Source of the DNA: Amycolatopsis vancoresmycina
GTDB taxonomy: Bacteria; Actinomycetota; Actinomycetes; Mycobacteriales; Pseudonocardiaceae
Direction of reading: 5' to 3'
NCBI RefSeq assembly: GCF_000716785.1
Contig: NZ_JNYY01000020.1
Location: 62,001-126,000 of the forward strand
DNA length: 64,000 nt
Of the stretch, positions 28,225 to 39,362 are shown in pieces. The notes under the pieces are model-generated. The model was given only the letters and a program-made list of their open reading frames with translations. It did not search any database and had not been told where the DNA came from. How positions within the stretch are numbered: position 1 is the first letter of the stretch; each line of letters begins with the position of its first letter. The translations under genes were made by a program, and so were the position numbers.

Positions 28225-29370
28225 TCAGCGTACGCGTTCTCCGGCACGCCACACCGCGTGCGTCAGCGGCACGCCCGGCCGGTACGCCAGGTGCGTCACC
28301 GAAGGCGCGTCGAGGACGTGGACGTCCGCCCGCGCGCCGGGGCGCAGGACGCCCACGTCCGTCCGCCGCAGGGCCTTCGCGCCGCCCGCCGTCGCGGCCC
28401 AGACCGCTTCCTCGATCGTCATCCGCATCTGCAGCACCGCCGTCGCGACGCAGAACGCCATCGACGTCGTGTACGAGCTGCCCGGATTGGCGTTGCTGGC
28501 CAGCGCCACCGTCGCGCCCGCGTCGAGCAGGCGCCGCGCCGGGGCCAGCGGCTGACGGGTCGACAAGTCGCACGCCGGCAGCAGAGTCGCGACCGTCTCG
28601 GACGCGGCCAGCGCCTCGACGTCGGCGTCCGAAGGGTACGTGCAGTGGTCGACGCTCGCCGCGCCCAGCTCGACCGCCAGCCGGACGCCGGGCCCCTCGC
28701 CGAGCTGGTTGCCGTGCACCCGCAGCCCCAGCCCGCGCTCGGCCGCGGCCTTCAGCACCCGCGCCGACTGGGCTTCGTCGAACGCGCCGGTTTCGCAGAA
28801 CACGTCCGCCCAGCGCACGCTTTCCGCCACGGCGTCGAGCATCTCGCCGCACACGAGGTCCACATAGGACTCCGCGTCGGCGCCCGGCGGGACCAGGTGC
28901 GCGCCGAGGAACGTGACCTCGTCGGCCACCTCGCCGGCGATCCGCGCGGACCGCGCCTCGTCCGCGACGGTCAGCCCGTAGCCCGTCTTCGTTTCCAGGC
29001 AGGTCGTCCCCTGCCGGGCCGCCTCGCCGACGTGGCGGCGCAGGTTCGCGGCCAGCTGCTCGTCGGACGCCTCCCGCGTCGCACCGACGGTGGTCGCGAT
29101 TCCGCCTGCGGTGTAGGGCTTTCCGGCCATCCGAGCTTCGAATTCGGCGGTGCGGTCACCGGCGAAGACGAGGTGCGTGTGGCTGTCGACCCAGCCGGGC
29201 AGCACGGCACGCCCTTCGACGTCGACGCGCTCGTCGGCGTCCGGCGCGCTCGCCGCCGGACCCGCCCAGGCGACACGCGAGCCGTCCAGCACCAAGGCAG
29301 CGCCGGAAAGGCGGCCCAGCGCGGGGTCGTTGGTTGTGAGTTCGCCGATGCCCGTGATCAGGACTGCCAC
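28225..29370 (-). CDS. hutI: Imidazolonepropionase
   Basis: 381 aa amidohydrolase. Metal ligands are visible as DSHTHLVFAG, VHGNQL and VDHCTY, with Asn in ASNANPGSS where substrate binding occurs. Hydrolyses imidazolonepropionate to formiminoglutamate, step 3 of histidine degradation. GTG start at 29370 overlaps hutF by 13 bp; gene order is hutH, hutU, M20, hutF, hutI. Confidence 0.93.
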   Translation of the reverse strand: MAVLITGIGELTTNDPALGRLSGAALVLDGSRVAWAGPAASAPDADERVDVEGRAVLPGWVDSHTHLVFAGDRTAEFEARMAGKPYTAGGIATTVGATREASDEQLAANLRRHVGEAARQGTTCLETKTGYGLTVADEARSARIAGEVADEVTFLGAHLVPPGADAESYVDLVCGEMLDAVAESVRWADVFCETGAFDEAQSARVLKAAAERGLGLRVHGNQLGEGPGVRLAVELGAASVDHCTYPSDADVEALAASETVATLLPACDLSTRQPLAPARRLLDAGATVALASNANPGSSYTTSMAFCVATAVLQMRMTIEEAVWAATAGGAKALRRTDVGVLRPGARADVHVLDAPSVTHLAYRPGVPLTHAVWRAGERVR

Positions 29371-30713
29371 AGTGCCTCGATCTCCTTCGCCAGAACGGTT
29401 TCCGGTCGTTCGACCAGCTGGTGCACACCTTCCCGCACGACCTCGCGGCCCGCCACGACGACGTGCCGGACGTCGGCCCCTGACGCGGCGAACAGGACTC
29501 CCGAGGGCTCGATCCCGGCCGTCCGCACCGAATCGAGGGTCACCGTGACGAAGTCCGCGCCCGCCCCCTCGGCGAGCGCGCCGACCTCGTCCCACCCGAT
29601 CGTCGCGTGGTCCGTGCCCGCGGCGAGGAGCTCCTCCGCGGTGAACCGGCCACGTTCCTCGCTGGCCAGCCGGTCGTCCAGCTCCAGCGCGCGGGTCTCT
29701 TCGAAGGCGTCGACGACGGCGTTGCTGTCGCTGCCGACGCTCAGCCGCACCCCGGCGTCCCGCAGGGCGCGGGCCGGGCCGATGCCGTCGCCGAGGTCGC
29801 GTTCGGTGGTCGGGCAGAAGCACGCCCCGACCCGGAACTCGCCGAGCCACCGCACGTCCCGGTCGGTGAGGTGGGTCGCGTGGACCACGGTGAGCCGCTC
29901 GTCGAGCACGCCGTGGTCGCCCAGCAGCCCGGTCGGGGTGAACCCGGTGGCCGCCTCGCACTGCTCGTTTTCCGCCCGCTGCTCGGAGAGGTGGATGTGC
30001 AGCGGCCGGTGTCCCGGCACGCCGTTGTCCACTTCGGACAGCTGGTCCGCCGGCACCGCGCGGACGGAGTGGATCGCCCCGCCGACCCGGAACTGCTCGT
30101 CTTCCGCCAGTGCGGCCACCCGGGAAGCCCACGCCGACGCCGTGCCGTCCGAGAACCGCCGCTGGACCTCGTCCGGCTCGACGCCGATGCCGCCCGCGAG
30201 GTAGCACGTGTCCAGGAGCGTCAGCCGGATCCCGGCGTCGGCCGCGGCCTGCCGCAGCGCCGCCCCCATCGCGTTCGGATCGCCGTACGGCTTGCCGCCG
30301 GGCGCGTGGTGGAGGTAGTGGAACTCGCCGACGCTCGTGTACCCGCCGAGCACCATCTCGGCGTAGACCCCGCGGGCCAGCCGGTAGTAGGCGTCGGGAT
30401 CGAGCCGCGCCGCCAGCGCGTACATCCGCTCCCGCCAAGTCCAGAACGTGCCGCGCTCGTGGTGCGTCCGGCCCCGCAGCGCCCGGTGGAAGGCGTGCGA
30501 GTGCCCGTTCGCGAACCCGGGCAGGGTCAGCCCGTCGAGCACCGTGCCGGACCGCGGCGAGCCGGGTGTCACGCCGGTGATCCGGCCGCCGTCGACGTCG
30601 ATGCGCACCGCGGACGCGATCCCGCTCGGCAGCCAGGCCTGCGCGCACCAGAAAACTGTCGGTGCCGAACGATAGACTGGAAACGGGGGGCGCCCCCGCG
30701 GGCCGGAGGTCAT
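29358..30713 (-). CDS. hutF: Formimidoylglutamate deiminase
   Basis: 451 aa amidohydrolase with GFANGHSHAFHRALRG (metal His pair), HIHLSEQ, VHATHLTD and SVGSDSNAVVD, characteristic of HutF rather than guanine deaminase. Converts formiminoglutamate to N-formylglutamate plus ammonia, so the operon uses the two-step route that needs a deformylase. ATG overlaps the stop of the M20 gene. Confidence 0.92.
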   Translation of the reverse strand: MTSGPRGRPPFPVYRSAPTVFWCAQAWLPSGIASAVRIDVDGGRITGVTPGSPRSGTVLDGLTLPGFANGHSHAFHRALRGRTHHERGTFWTWRERMYALAARLDPDAYYRLARGVYAEMVLGGYTSVGEFHYLHHAPGGKPYGDPNAMGAALRQAAADAGIRLTLLDTCYLAGGIGVEPDEVQRRFSDGTASAWASRVAALAEDEQFRVGGAIHSVRAVPADQLSEVDNGVPGHRPLHIHLSEQRAENEQCEAATGFTPTGLLGDHGVLDERLTVVHATHLTDRDVRWLGEFRVGACFCPTTERDLGDGIGPARALRDAGVRLSVGSDSNAVVDAFEETRALELDDRLASEERGRFTAEELLAAGTDHATIGWDEVGALAEGAGADFVTVTLDSVRTAGIEPSGVLFAASGADVRHVVVAGREVVREGVHQLVERPETVLAKEIEALWQS

Positions 30714-31902
30714 CGCGCCAGCCGCTCCAGCACCGTGGCCAGCGCCGCGGCGCCGGCTTCGACGTCGCCGGCCTCGGCGAACTCCTCCGGCGAGTGGCTG
30801 ATGCCGGTCGGGTTGCGCACGTAGAGCATCCCGGCCGGGACGAACCCGGCGAGGACGGCCGCGTCGTGGCCGGCGCCGGTCGGCAGCTCCGGCGGCCCGC
30901 CGAGCCAGCCGCCGAGGTCGCGCCGGAGACCGTCGTCGAACACGACGTCGTCCGAATAGGACTCCCGCGTCACCGTCACCCGGCAGCCCTCCTCCGCGGC
31001 GGCCGCTTCCGCCGCGCGGGCGATGTCCTCGACCAGCGCCGGGGTGGCCGTGCCCGGCACCCGCGCGTCCAGCCACAAGTCCACAGTGGACGCAATGACG
31101 TTGGTCCCGCCCGGCGTCGGCACCAGCCGGCCGACCGTCGCCCGCGCGTCCGGGACGCCCGAGGCCAGCCGCCGGACGGCGGTGACCGTCGCGGCGGCGG
31201 GCAGCATCGGGTCGGCCCGATCCGCCAGTAGCGTCGCGCCCGCGTGGTTCCCCTGTCCGGCAAAGGAGAACCGCCAGCGTCCGTGGGCGATCACGGTGCT
31301 GCCGACGGCCACCGGCGAGCCGAGGTCGATCAGCCCGCGGCCCTGCTCGACGTGCAGCTCCAGGAACTTCCCGATCAGCCCGAGCCGGTCCGGGTCCGCC
31401 CCCACCCGCTCCGGATCGAACCCGGACTTCGCGGCCGCTTCGGCGAACGTCACGCCGTCGGCGTCCCGCAGCCCGCGCGCCTTGTCGGCGTCGATGGTGC
31501 CGGTGAGCAGCCGCGAACCCAGGCACGGGACGCCGAACCGGCCGCCCTCCTCTTCGGCGAACACGACGACGGCGAACGGCTTGCCCGGCCGGAACCCGCG
31601 CGCCTGCAGGGTTTCCACCGCGGCCAGGGCGCTCGCGACGCCGAGGGGTCCGTCGAAGGCGCCACCGCCGGGAACCGAGTCGAGGTGGCTGCCGGTGACG
31701 ACGGCGTCCGGTCCCGGCGGGCCCCACCAGGCCCAGATGTTGCCGTTGTGGTCGGTGTCGACGTCGAGCCCGAGACCCAGCGCGCGCTCGCCGAACCACG
31801 CGCGCAGGTCCTGCTCCGGCAGGTCGAAGGCGTGCCGCGAGTAGCCGCCGCGTTTCGGGTCGCGCCCGACGTCGGCGATCTCGCCCAGCAGCGCGGAGGC
31901 GC

Positions 31903-31906
<4 letters not shown>
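30710..31906 (-). CDS. M20-family amidohydrolase (allantoate amidohydrolase-like) in hut operon
   Basis: 398 aa. Metal and catalytic residues: VTGSHLDSVPGGGAFDG, FAEEEGGRFG, FLELHVEQG and GISHSPEEF. This is the AllC/beta-ureidopropionase/N-carbamoyl amidohydrolase branch. It lies between hutU and hutF with 4-bp overlaps on both sides, so it surely works in histidine breakdown. No hutG is seen in the operon. It may deformylate N-formylglutamate, the product of HutF; that is inference from position. Confidence 0.85.
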
Positions 31907-33555
<1,649 letters not shown>

Positions 33556-33574
33556 CAGACCTCCAGGTAGGCGG

Positions 33575-33618
33575 TCGTGAGTGCGTAACGGTGTTCTAAC
33601 ACTGTTACGCACTCACGA
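33575..33618. repeat. 44-bp palindrome, copy 2
   Basis: Same outer arms TCGTGAGTG and centre GTTCTAAC as copies 1 and 3, with middle CGTAACGGT. All 21 positions pair except one, a G:T that would be a G-U wobble only in plus-strand RNA. It sits between hutH and hutU, and the hutH stop codon is part of its arm. Because both genes read the same way, it cannot be only an end-of-operon terminator. Confidence 0.9.
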
Positions 33619-35136
33619 CAGGCGGGCGGCGTCGAGGACGGCGCCGGAGCGGACGAGTTCTTCGGCGGCCGCGATCTCGGGCGCCAGGTGGCGGTCCGGA
33701 CCGGGGCCGTTCACCTTGGTGCGCAGGAGATCCCGGACCCGGCCGGTGACCGGCGACGGCTCCAGCGGCGCGCGGAAGTCCAGCGCGCGGGCTGCGGTCA
33801 GAAGCTCGATGGCCAGCACGGTGGTCAGGCCGTCGACGGCCTTGCGCAGCTTCCGCGCGGCCGACCAGCCCATCGAGACGTGGTCCTCCTGCATGGCGCT
33901 GCTCGGGATCGAGTCGACCGACGCGGGCACGGCGAGCCGCTTGAGCTCGCTGACCACGGCGGCCTGGGTGTACTGGGCGATCATGTGCCCGGAGTCGACG
34001 CCGGGGTCGTCGGCCAGGAACGGCGGCAGGCCGTGCGAACGCGCCTTGTCGAGCATCCGGTCGGTGCGGCGCTCGGCGATGCTGGCGACGTCGGCGATCG
34101 GGATGGCCAGGAAGTCGAGGACGTAGGCGACGGGCGCGCCGTGGAAGTTGCCGTTGGACTCGACGCGGCCGTCGGCGAGGACGACCGGATTGTCCACGGC
34201 GGACATGAGCTCGCGCTCGCCGACGAGTTCGGCGTGGGCGAGGCTGTCGCGGGCGGCGCCGTGGACCTGCGGGGCGCAGCGCAGCGAGTAGGCGTCCTGG
34301 ACGCGGTTGCAGTCGGGACCGCGGTGGCTTTCGACGATCTTCGAGCCCTGCAGCGCCTGCCACATCCGCGCCGCGGACGTCGCCTGGCCGGGGTGCGGGC
34401 GCAGGGCCTGGAGGTCGGCGGCAAAGGCGCGATCGGTGCCGAGCAGGGCCTCGACGCTCATCGCGGCGGTGAGGTCGGCGATGTCGAAGAGCCGGTGCAG
34501 GTCGGCGGCGGCGAGCAGGAGCATGCCGAGCATGCCGTCGGTGCCGTTGGTGAGCGCGAGGCCCTCCTTCTCGGCGAGGACGACCGGCTCGATGCCGGCG
34601 TGCTTCAGCGCTTCGCCTGCTTCGACGACTTCGCCGCGATACGCCACTTCGCCTTCGCCCATGAGCGCGAGCGCGACGGCGGCGAGGGGCGCGAGGTCGC
34701 CGGAGCAGCCGAGTGAGCCGTACTCGTGGACGACCGGGGTGATGTCGGCGTTGAGCAGGGCCGCAAGCGTTTGCGCGGTGCCCGGCCGGACCCCGGTGTA
34801 CCCGCTGGCGAGGGTCCGCAGCCGCAGCAGCATCAGCGCCCGGACGACCTCGGCCTCCACGGCGGGCCCGGCCCCGGCGGCGTGCGAGCGGATCAGGCTC
34901 CGCTGCAGCGCGGTCCGGCTTTCGACCGGGATGTGACGGGTGGCGAGCGCGCCGAAGCCGGTCGAGACGCCGTAGGTGGGCGTGACGGCGTGCGCGAGGT
35001 TCTCGATGTGCTGGCGGGTCGCGGCGAGGTTCTTCTCGGCGGCGTCCGTGAGCCCGACCGGCGCGTGGCCGCGGACGACGTCGACGACCTGGGCGGCGGT
35101 CAGCGGTTCCGGCCCCAGGAGCACTTTTTCCGGCAT
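33613..35136 (-). CDS. hutH: Histidine ammonia-lyase
   Basis: 507 aa. Forms urocanate from histidine. The MIO prosthetic group forms from three residues, here C144-S145-G146 in GSLGCSGDLAPLA instead of the common Ala-Ser-Gly. Other active-site parts are TPTYGVSTGFG (catalytic Tyr), DNPVV and SSAMQEDHVSMG. First gene of the hut operon, divergent from an IclR regulator with an 83-bp control region. Confidence 0.95.
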   Translation of the reverse strand: MPEKVLLGPEPLTAAQVVDVVRGHAPVGLTDAAEKNLAATRQHIENLAHAVTPTYGVSTGFGALATRHIPVESRTALQRSLIRSHAAGAGPAVEAEVVRALMLLRLRTLASGYTGVRPGTAQTLAALLNADITPVVHEYGSLGCSGDLAPLAAVALALMGEGEVAYRGEVVEAGEALKHAGIEPVVLAEKEGLALTNGTDGMLGMLLLAAADLHRLFDIADLTAAMSVEALLGTDRAFAADLQALRPHPGQATSAARMWQALQGSKIVESHRGPDCNRVQDAYSLRCAPQVHGAARDSLAHAELVGERELMSAVDNPVVLADGRVESNGNFHGAPVAYVLDFLAIPIADVASIAERRTDRMLDKARSHGLPPFLADDPGVDSGHMIAQYTQAAVVSELKRLAVPASVDSIPSSAMQEDHVSMGWSAARKLRKAVDGLTTVLAIELLTAARALDFRAPLEPSPVTGRVRDLLRTKVNGPGPDRHLAPEIAAAEELVRSGAVLDAARLS

Positions 35137-35164
35137 GGGCTCATTGCACCCCTTCGGAACCGCT

Positions 35165-35206
35165 GGTGGGATGCCCCACCGAGTGGTTCTGTCTGGTATC
35201 CCAGAC
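35165..35206. promoter_or_regulatory. Two inverted repeats in the hutH/IclR intergenic region
   Basis: GGTGGG-atgc-CCCACC at 35165-35180 and GTCTGG-tatc-CCAGAC at 35191-35206: two 16-bp elements with 6-bp arms and 4-bp centres, 26 bp apart centre to centre. The second ends 13 bp before the IclR start. They are good candidates for the operators of the divergent IclR protein controlling hut and itself. Confidence 0.5.
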
Positions 35207-35219
35207 GTAGGCTCGGCAC

Positions 35220-36002
35220 GTGGGCGAGAGCAGCGAGGTGCCGGCGCTGCGCCGCGGGCTGGCGGTGCTGCGTCTGCTGGCCACGCGCCCGGGCCCGGTC
35301 ACCGCGGCGGCGATCGCCCGGGAAGCCGGCCTGCCCCGCTCGACCACGTACCACCTGCTCAGCGAGCTCGAAGCCGCCGGGTTCGTCGTCCACCTGCCCG
35401 CCGAACGCCGCTACGGCCTCGGCATCGCCGCGTTCGAGCTGGGCTCGGCCTACCTGCGCCACGATCCGCTGGAGCGGCTGGCCGGGCCGTTGCTGCGCAA
35501 GCTCGTCGACCGCGTCGGGCACACCGCCCACCTGGGCGTCCTGCACGGCAACGAGTCGCTGTACCTGATCAAGGAGCGCCCGGTGCGGCCGGAAACGCTG
35601 GTGACGGAGGTCGGCGTCCGGCTGCCGGGCCAGCTGACCGCGTCCGGCCGGGCGATCCTGCGGCACCTGCCCGCTCCGCACGTCCGCGCGCTGTTCCCGT
35701 CGGCGACGGCGTTCGTCCTGCGCACCGGCCGCGGCCCGCGCACGCTGGCCGAGCTGCGCCGCACGCTCACCGCGGAACGCCGGCTCGGCTGGTCGGTCGA
35801 GGACGGCCACGTCACGGCCGGCTTCGCGTCGGTGGCCTGCCCGGTCTTCGACCACGGCGCCCGGCCGATGGCGGCGATCAGCGTGACCCTCCGCCACCAC
35901 TGCACGGCCGAGCCGTGCCCGGAGACGTGGCCCGCGCTGGCCGCGGAGGTGGCGGCGACGGCGGCCGAGCTGACCAGCCGGATCGGCGGCCACCCGGGCT
36001 GA
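35220..36002 (+). CDS. IclR-family transcriptional regulator, probable hut regulator
   Basis: 260 aa, GTG start. N-terminal winged HTH about residues 22-65 (VTAAAIAREAGLPRSTTYHL), then the IclR effector domain ending with ACPVFDHGARPMAAISVT. Divergent from hutH with only 83 bp between, hence the likely regulator of histidine utilisation; effector might be histidine or urocanate (inferred). Confidence 0.88.
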   Translation: MGESSEVPALRRGLAVLRLLATRPGPVTAAAIAREAGLPRSTTYHLLSELEAAGFVVHLPAERRYGLGIAAFELGSAYLRHDPLERLAGPLLRKLVDRVGHTAHLGVLHGNESLYLIKERPVRPETLVTEVGVRLPGQLTASGRAILRHLPAPHVRALFPSATAFVLRTGRGPRTLAELRRTLTAERRLGWSVEDGHVTAGFASVACPVFDHGARPMAAISVTLRHHCTAEPCPETWPALAAEVAATAAELTSRIGGHPG

Positions 36003-36099
36003 CGCGCTGCTGCGATCGGGGCAACTGTCACCGAACGGCTCGATTCCACTCCGCTGGGTGATTACCGTAGCTGGGTAGCGGTCTCGAGGGGCGCCGGCG

Positions 36100-37317
36100 A
36101 TGGATGACGCACGCGTGACGAGGGTGGGTTTCGGCGCGGTGCTCGCCGTCCCGGAGTTCCGCGCGATGTGGACCGCCGAGCTGCTGTCCGTCTGCGGTGA
36201 CCAGCTCGCCCGGGTCGCGCTCGCGGTCCTGGTCTTCCAGCGCACGTCGTCGGCCGCGCTGACCGGCCTGACCTACGCCCTGACGTACGTGCCGTCCCTG
36301 CTCGGCGGCGTCCTGCTGGCCGGCGCGGGCGACCGGTGGCCGCGCCGCGACGTGATGATCGCCGCCGACCTGGCCCGGGCCGCGCTGGTCGCGGCGATCG
36401 CGATCCCCGGCGTCCCGCTGTGGGTGCTGTGCGTGCTGGTCGCGGTGCTGACCGCGCTCGGCGGGCCGTTCAAGGCAGCCCAGCAGGCGTTGCTGCCGAC
36501 GGTGCTCGAGGGCGAGCGGTACCTCGTCGGGATGGCCTTGCGGAACGTGACGATCCAGGGCGCGCAGCTGGCCGGGTTCGCCGGCGGCGGGGCGCTGATC
36601 GCCGCGCTGACACCGTCGGCGGCCTTGGCGCTGGACGCCGTGACGTTCGTCCTCTCGGCGTTTTTCCTGGTCACGGGAGTGCGACGGCGGGAAGCGGTCG
36701 ACCGGGTCGTCCGCCCGGCGTGGCTGTCGGCGACCGGCGCGGGCATCCGGCTGATCTGGCGCGACCCGGCGCTGCGGACGCTGGTGGCGCTGAACTGGCT
36801 GGCGGGGTTCTACATCGTCCCGGAGGCGCTGGCCGCGCCGTACGCGGCGGGCATCGGCGCGGGCGCGACGCTGGTGGGGCTGCTGATGGCGGCGGACCCG
36901 GCGGGCAGCGTGCTCGGCGGGTTCGTGTTCGGCAAGGCGGTCCCGGAGCACGTCCAGGTGCGGGTGCTCGGCCTGCTCGGGATCGCCGCGGGGTTGCCGC
37001 TGGTGCTGTTCGCGTTCCGGCCGGGGCTGGTCGTGTCGGTGCTGTTGCTGGCGACGTCCGGGCTGCTGGCGACCGGCTACAACATCCAAGGGACGGTGTC
37101 GTTCATGCGCCGGGTGCCGGACGGGCACCGCGCGCAGTGCGCCGGCGTCAACTCGGCGGGGTTGCTCACGGTGCAGGGAATCGGCGCGGCCGTGGCGGGC
37201 GTGCTGGCCGACGTGGGGAACCCGGCGCACACCATCGCGGTGGCCGGGGCGGCGGGTGCCGCGGTGGCCGTGCCGGTCGCGAGGGCGTGGCGCCGGGTCA
37301 GGCGGGAGGAACGATGA
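36100..37317 (+). CDS. MFS transporter
   Basis: 405 aa with about 12 membrane helices. The first loop has the MFS motif A variant GDRWPRRDVMIAADLARA; repeated Gly/Ala-rich helices fit an exporter of the MDR type. It stands alone between the IclR gene and the diguanylate cyclase, 97 bp after the former. Substrate unknown. Confidence 0.88.
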   Translation: MDDARVTRVGFGAVLAVPEFRAMWTAELLSVCGDQLARVALAVLVFQRTSSAALTGLTYALTYVPSLLGGVLLAGAGDRWPRRDVMIAADLARAALVAAIAIPGVPLWVLCVLVAVLTALGGPFKAAQQALLPTVLEGERYLVGMALRNVTIQGAQLAGFAGGGALIAALTPSAALALDAVTFVLSAFFLVTGVRRREAVDRVVRPAWLSATGAGIRLIWRDPALRTLVALNWLAGFYIVPEALAAPYAAGIGAGATLVGLLMAADPAGSVLGGFVFGKAVPEHVQVRVLGLLGIAAGLPLVLFAFRPGLVVSVLLLATSGLLATGYNIQGTVSFMRRVPDGHRAQCAGVNSAGLLTVQGIGAAVAGVLADVGNPAHTIAVAGAAGAAVAVPVARAWRRVRREER

Positions 37318-37396
37318 CCTCAGTTGTCGCGTCCGCACATGGCGCGCCTCCCTTCACCTTCGCCGGCCGAACCGGCTCCGTCACCGGCCGGACACC

Positions 37397-38695
37397 ATGA
37401 GTATGCGCAGCGGCGCCGGCATCCCGCGCTTTGTACCGCGTTTTCGTGACGTCGTCGTGGCACCGCGACGGTGGGCGCTGTGGCGCCAGAGCCCCCGGGT
37501 GATCGTGTACTGCCTGGTCAGCGAGGGGGTGGCGGTGGTGCTGACGCTGCGCCCGTCCCCGATCGCGGTGGACCGCCGCACGTGGCTGATCCTCGTGGTC
37601 CTGCTGGTCCTCGGCGTGGTGCAGTCGGAGACGGGCCGGCGAGTGGAGCGCATCCGCCGTCGCGTGTCCGGGACACCGCACATCAACATGACGTCGGTCT
37701 GGACGTTCGCGGGGGTCCTGCTGCTGCCCCCGCTGCTGCTGGCGGTGCTGGTCGGCGGCCTGTACGCGCACCTGGCGATCCGCAGCTGGTACCGCCTCCA
37801 GCGGGTACCGGCCTCCCGCACGGTCAGCAACGCGGCCATCATCCTGCTGTCGTGCTACGCGGCCCAGGCGGTGCTGCGCCTGGCGGGCATGGGCGACATC
37901 CGCACGGCAACAACGCACGGCTGGCCGGGAACGCTCGGGATAGCGGCGGCGGGAGTGACGTTCTTCGTGGTGAACGCCCTCCTGGTTCTCCCGGCCCGCC
38001 GCGAAGTCGGCCGCACCCCGGAGGCGTTGTTCGGCACGTGGTCGGACAACGGCCTGGAGGTGGCAACGCTCTGCCTGGGCGCGCTGAACGCCCTGGCCCT
38101 GGCGACGTTGCCGGGCCTGGTGGTGCTGGTGTTCCCGCCGTTGCTGCTGTTGCACCGGACGGTCTTGGTGAAGCAGCTGGAGGTGGCGGCCCACCGCGAC
38201 GAGAAAACGGGCCTGTACAACACGAGCGGCTGGCACGCGCTGGCGGAGCGAACACTGGCGGCGGCAGCGCGCCAGCGGGGCACGTTCGGCCTCCTGATGC
38301 TGGACTTGGACCACTTCAAGCAGGTGAACGACACGTACGGCCACCTGGCGGGCGACGCGGTGCTGAAGGCGGTGGCCCAGTCGATCATCTCAGCGGTCCG
38401 CGGCCGCGGAGACGCGGTGGGCCGCTTCGGCGGCGAAGAGTTCGTGGTGGTGCTGCCGGGCATCACCGAGCCGGACATCGGCCCGGTGGCCGAGCGGATC
38501 CGCAGGGCGATCAGCGCACTGAAGGTCCCGGCGGGCCAGCTGTCGATCACGGGCCTGTCGGCCTCGATCGGCATAGCGGTCTACCCGACGGCGGGCACGT
38601 CGTTGCAGCGCCTACTGGACGCAGCGGACACGGCGCTGTACCACGCGAAGGCGACGGGCCGGAACAAGGTGGTCCACGTGGCGGACCTGGTGTAG
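37397..38695 (+). CDS. Membrane-bound diguanylate cyclase (GGDEF)
   Basis: 432 aa. N-terminal six membrane helices (to about residue 245), then a GGDEF domain with DEKTGLYNTSGWHAL, DLDHFKQVNDTYGH and active-site RFGGEEF, so synthesis of c-di-GMP is likely. The inhibitory I-site RxxD five residues before GGEEF is not intact (RGRGD), so product inhibition may be absent. No EAL domain. Start at ATG 37397; the frame open from 37256 overlaps the MFS gene. Confidence 0.92.
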   Translation: MSMRSGAGIPRFVPRFRDVVVAPRRWALWRQSPRVIVYCLVSEGVAVVLTLRPSPIAVDRRTWLILVVLLVLGVVQSETGRRVERIRRRVSGTPHINMTSVWTFAGVLLLPPLLLAVLVGGLYAHLAIRSWYRLQRVPASRTVSNAAIILLSCYAAQAVLRLAGMGDIRTATTHGWPGTLGIAAAGVTFFVVNALLVLPARREVGRTPEALFGTWSDNGLEVATLCLGALNALALATLPGLVVLVFPPLLLLHRTVLVKQLEVAAHRDEKTGLYNTSGWHALAERTLAAAARQRGTFGLLMLDLDHFKQVNDTYGHLAGDAVLKAVAQSIISAVRGRGDAVGRFGGEEFVVVLPGITEPDIGPVAERIRRAISALKVPAGQLSITGLSASIGIAVYPTAGTSLQRLLDAADTALYHAKATGRNKVVHVADLV

Positions 38696-38696
38696 C

Positions 38697-38906
38697 TCAG
38701 GCGGTCTTGTGCCGCCGCCCGGCATCGAGCCCGAGCATGGCGAGCAGTTCGGCGCATTCCCGCACATCCGAGGAGTGCCCGGCAACGGTGAGAACGGCCC
38801 GATCATTCTGTTCGGCAAGCCGAACGGCCTCTTCAGCCCGGATAACCCCCATCCGGCTGTCATCGTCATTGGCGATCGAGCTGCCACTACGCCGGGCCCA
38901 GGTCAT
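38697..38906 (-). CDS. Small hypothetical protein
   Basis: 69 aa from ATG 38906, preceded by AGGTGG; an in-frame ATG at 38981 would add 25 less convincing residues. Sequence is soluble and mixed (GVIRAEEAVRLAEQND, LTVAGHSSDVRECAELLAML). Convergent with the diguanylate cyclase gene, stops 1 bp apart. No family recognised. Confidence 0.6.
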   Translation of the reverse strand: MTWARRSGSSIANDDDSRMGVIRAEEAVRLAEQNDRAVLTVAGHSSDVRECAELLAMLGLDAGRRHKTA

Positions 38907-39333
38907 CTGGCCACCTACTTCCGGCCCCACGGGTGCGGGGCCATGGTCGGGAGACCAGCATGACATTGACAGAAATTTCACTCTTCAGTGGGCCCTGTCA
39001 CAGGGTGGTGGTTGCTGTGAGTAGTGGCTTTGCCCTTGTCGCGTTGTCTCTTCCGGCACCCCGAAGCTGTCATTGTGACTACGGTGTTTCGGCTTCGGAT
39101 CGGGGTGCGCGGGGGTCTGGGTGCTCGTCGGTGCCGGTTTGCGTGATCCCTCGCGTTAGGAGGGTGGGGCAGGCTGCGGTCGGGAGTTGGCTCGGGTCCG
39201 GGCAGGTGGGCGGGGCGAAGGCGCCGGGCAGGCGAGCCGGGGCGGCGCGTGCCAGGCCGGGGCGAAGCCCGCCTGGCGGGGGTCTGGGGGTTCGAACCCC
39301 AGAAAACACGAACGAAACGAAGAGAAGACCCAA
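38907..39333. other. Intergenic region without convincing gene
   Basis: About 430 bp between the small hypothetical gene and the tmRNA terminator. Short open frames here lack ribosome sites and overlap the G-rich hairpin repeat, so I call none. The right half carries the dispersed repeat described at 39262. Confidence 0.6.
39262..39303. repeat. Dispersed 42-bp G-rich hairpin repeat, copy A
   Basis: Starts gcgaagcccgcctggcgggg and contains CTGGGG...CCCCAG. It matches copy B at 51657-51698 with only two mismatches. Both copies lie just downstream of a stable-RNA gene (tmRNA here, tRNA-fMet there) and may act as terminator or 3' processing hairpins. Confidence 0.75.
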
Positions 39334-39346
39334 GCTCCGAAGGAGC
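39334..39346 (-). terminator. Possible tmRNA terminator hairpin
   Basis: On the minus strand GCTCC-ttc-GGAGC followed by a T-rich TTGGGTCTTCTC, 17 bp after the tmRNA 3' end. A short stem, so only a modest candidate. Confidence 0.4.
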
Positions 39347-39362
39347 GAGGGCCTTCTCGAAG

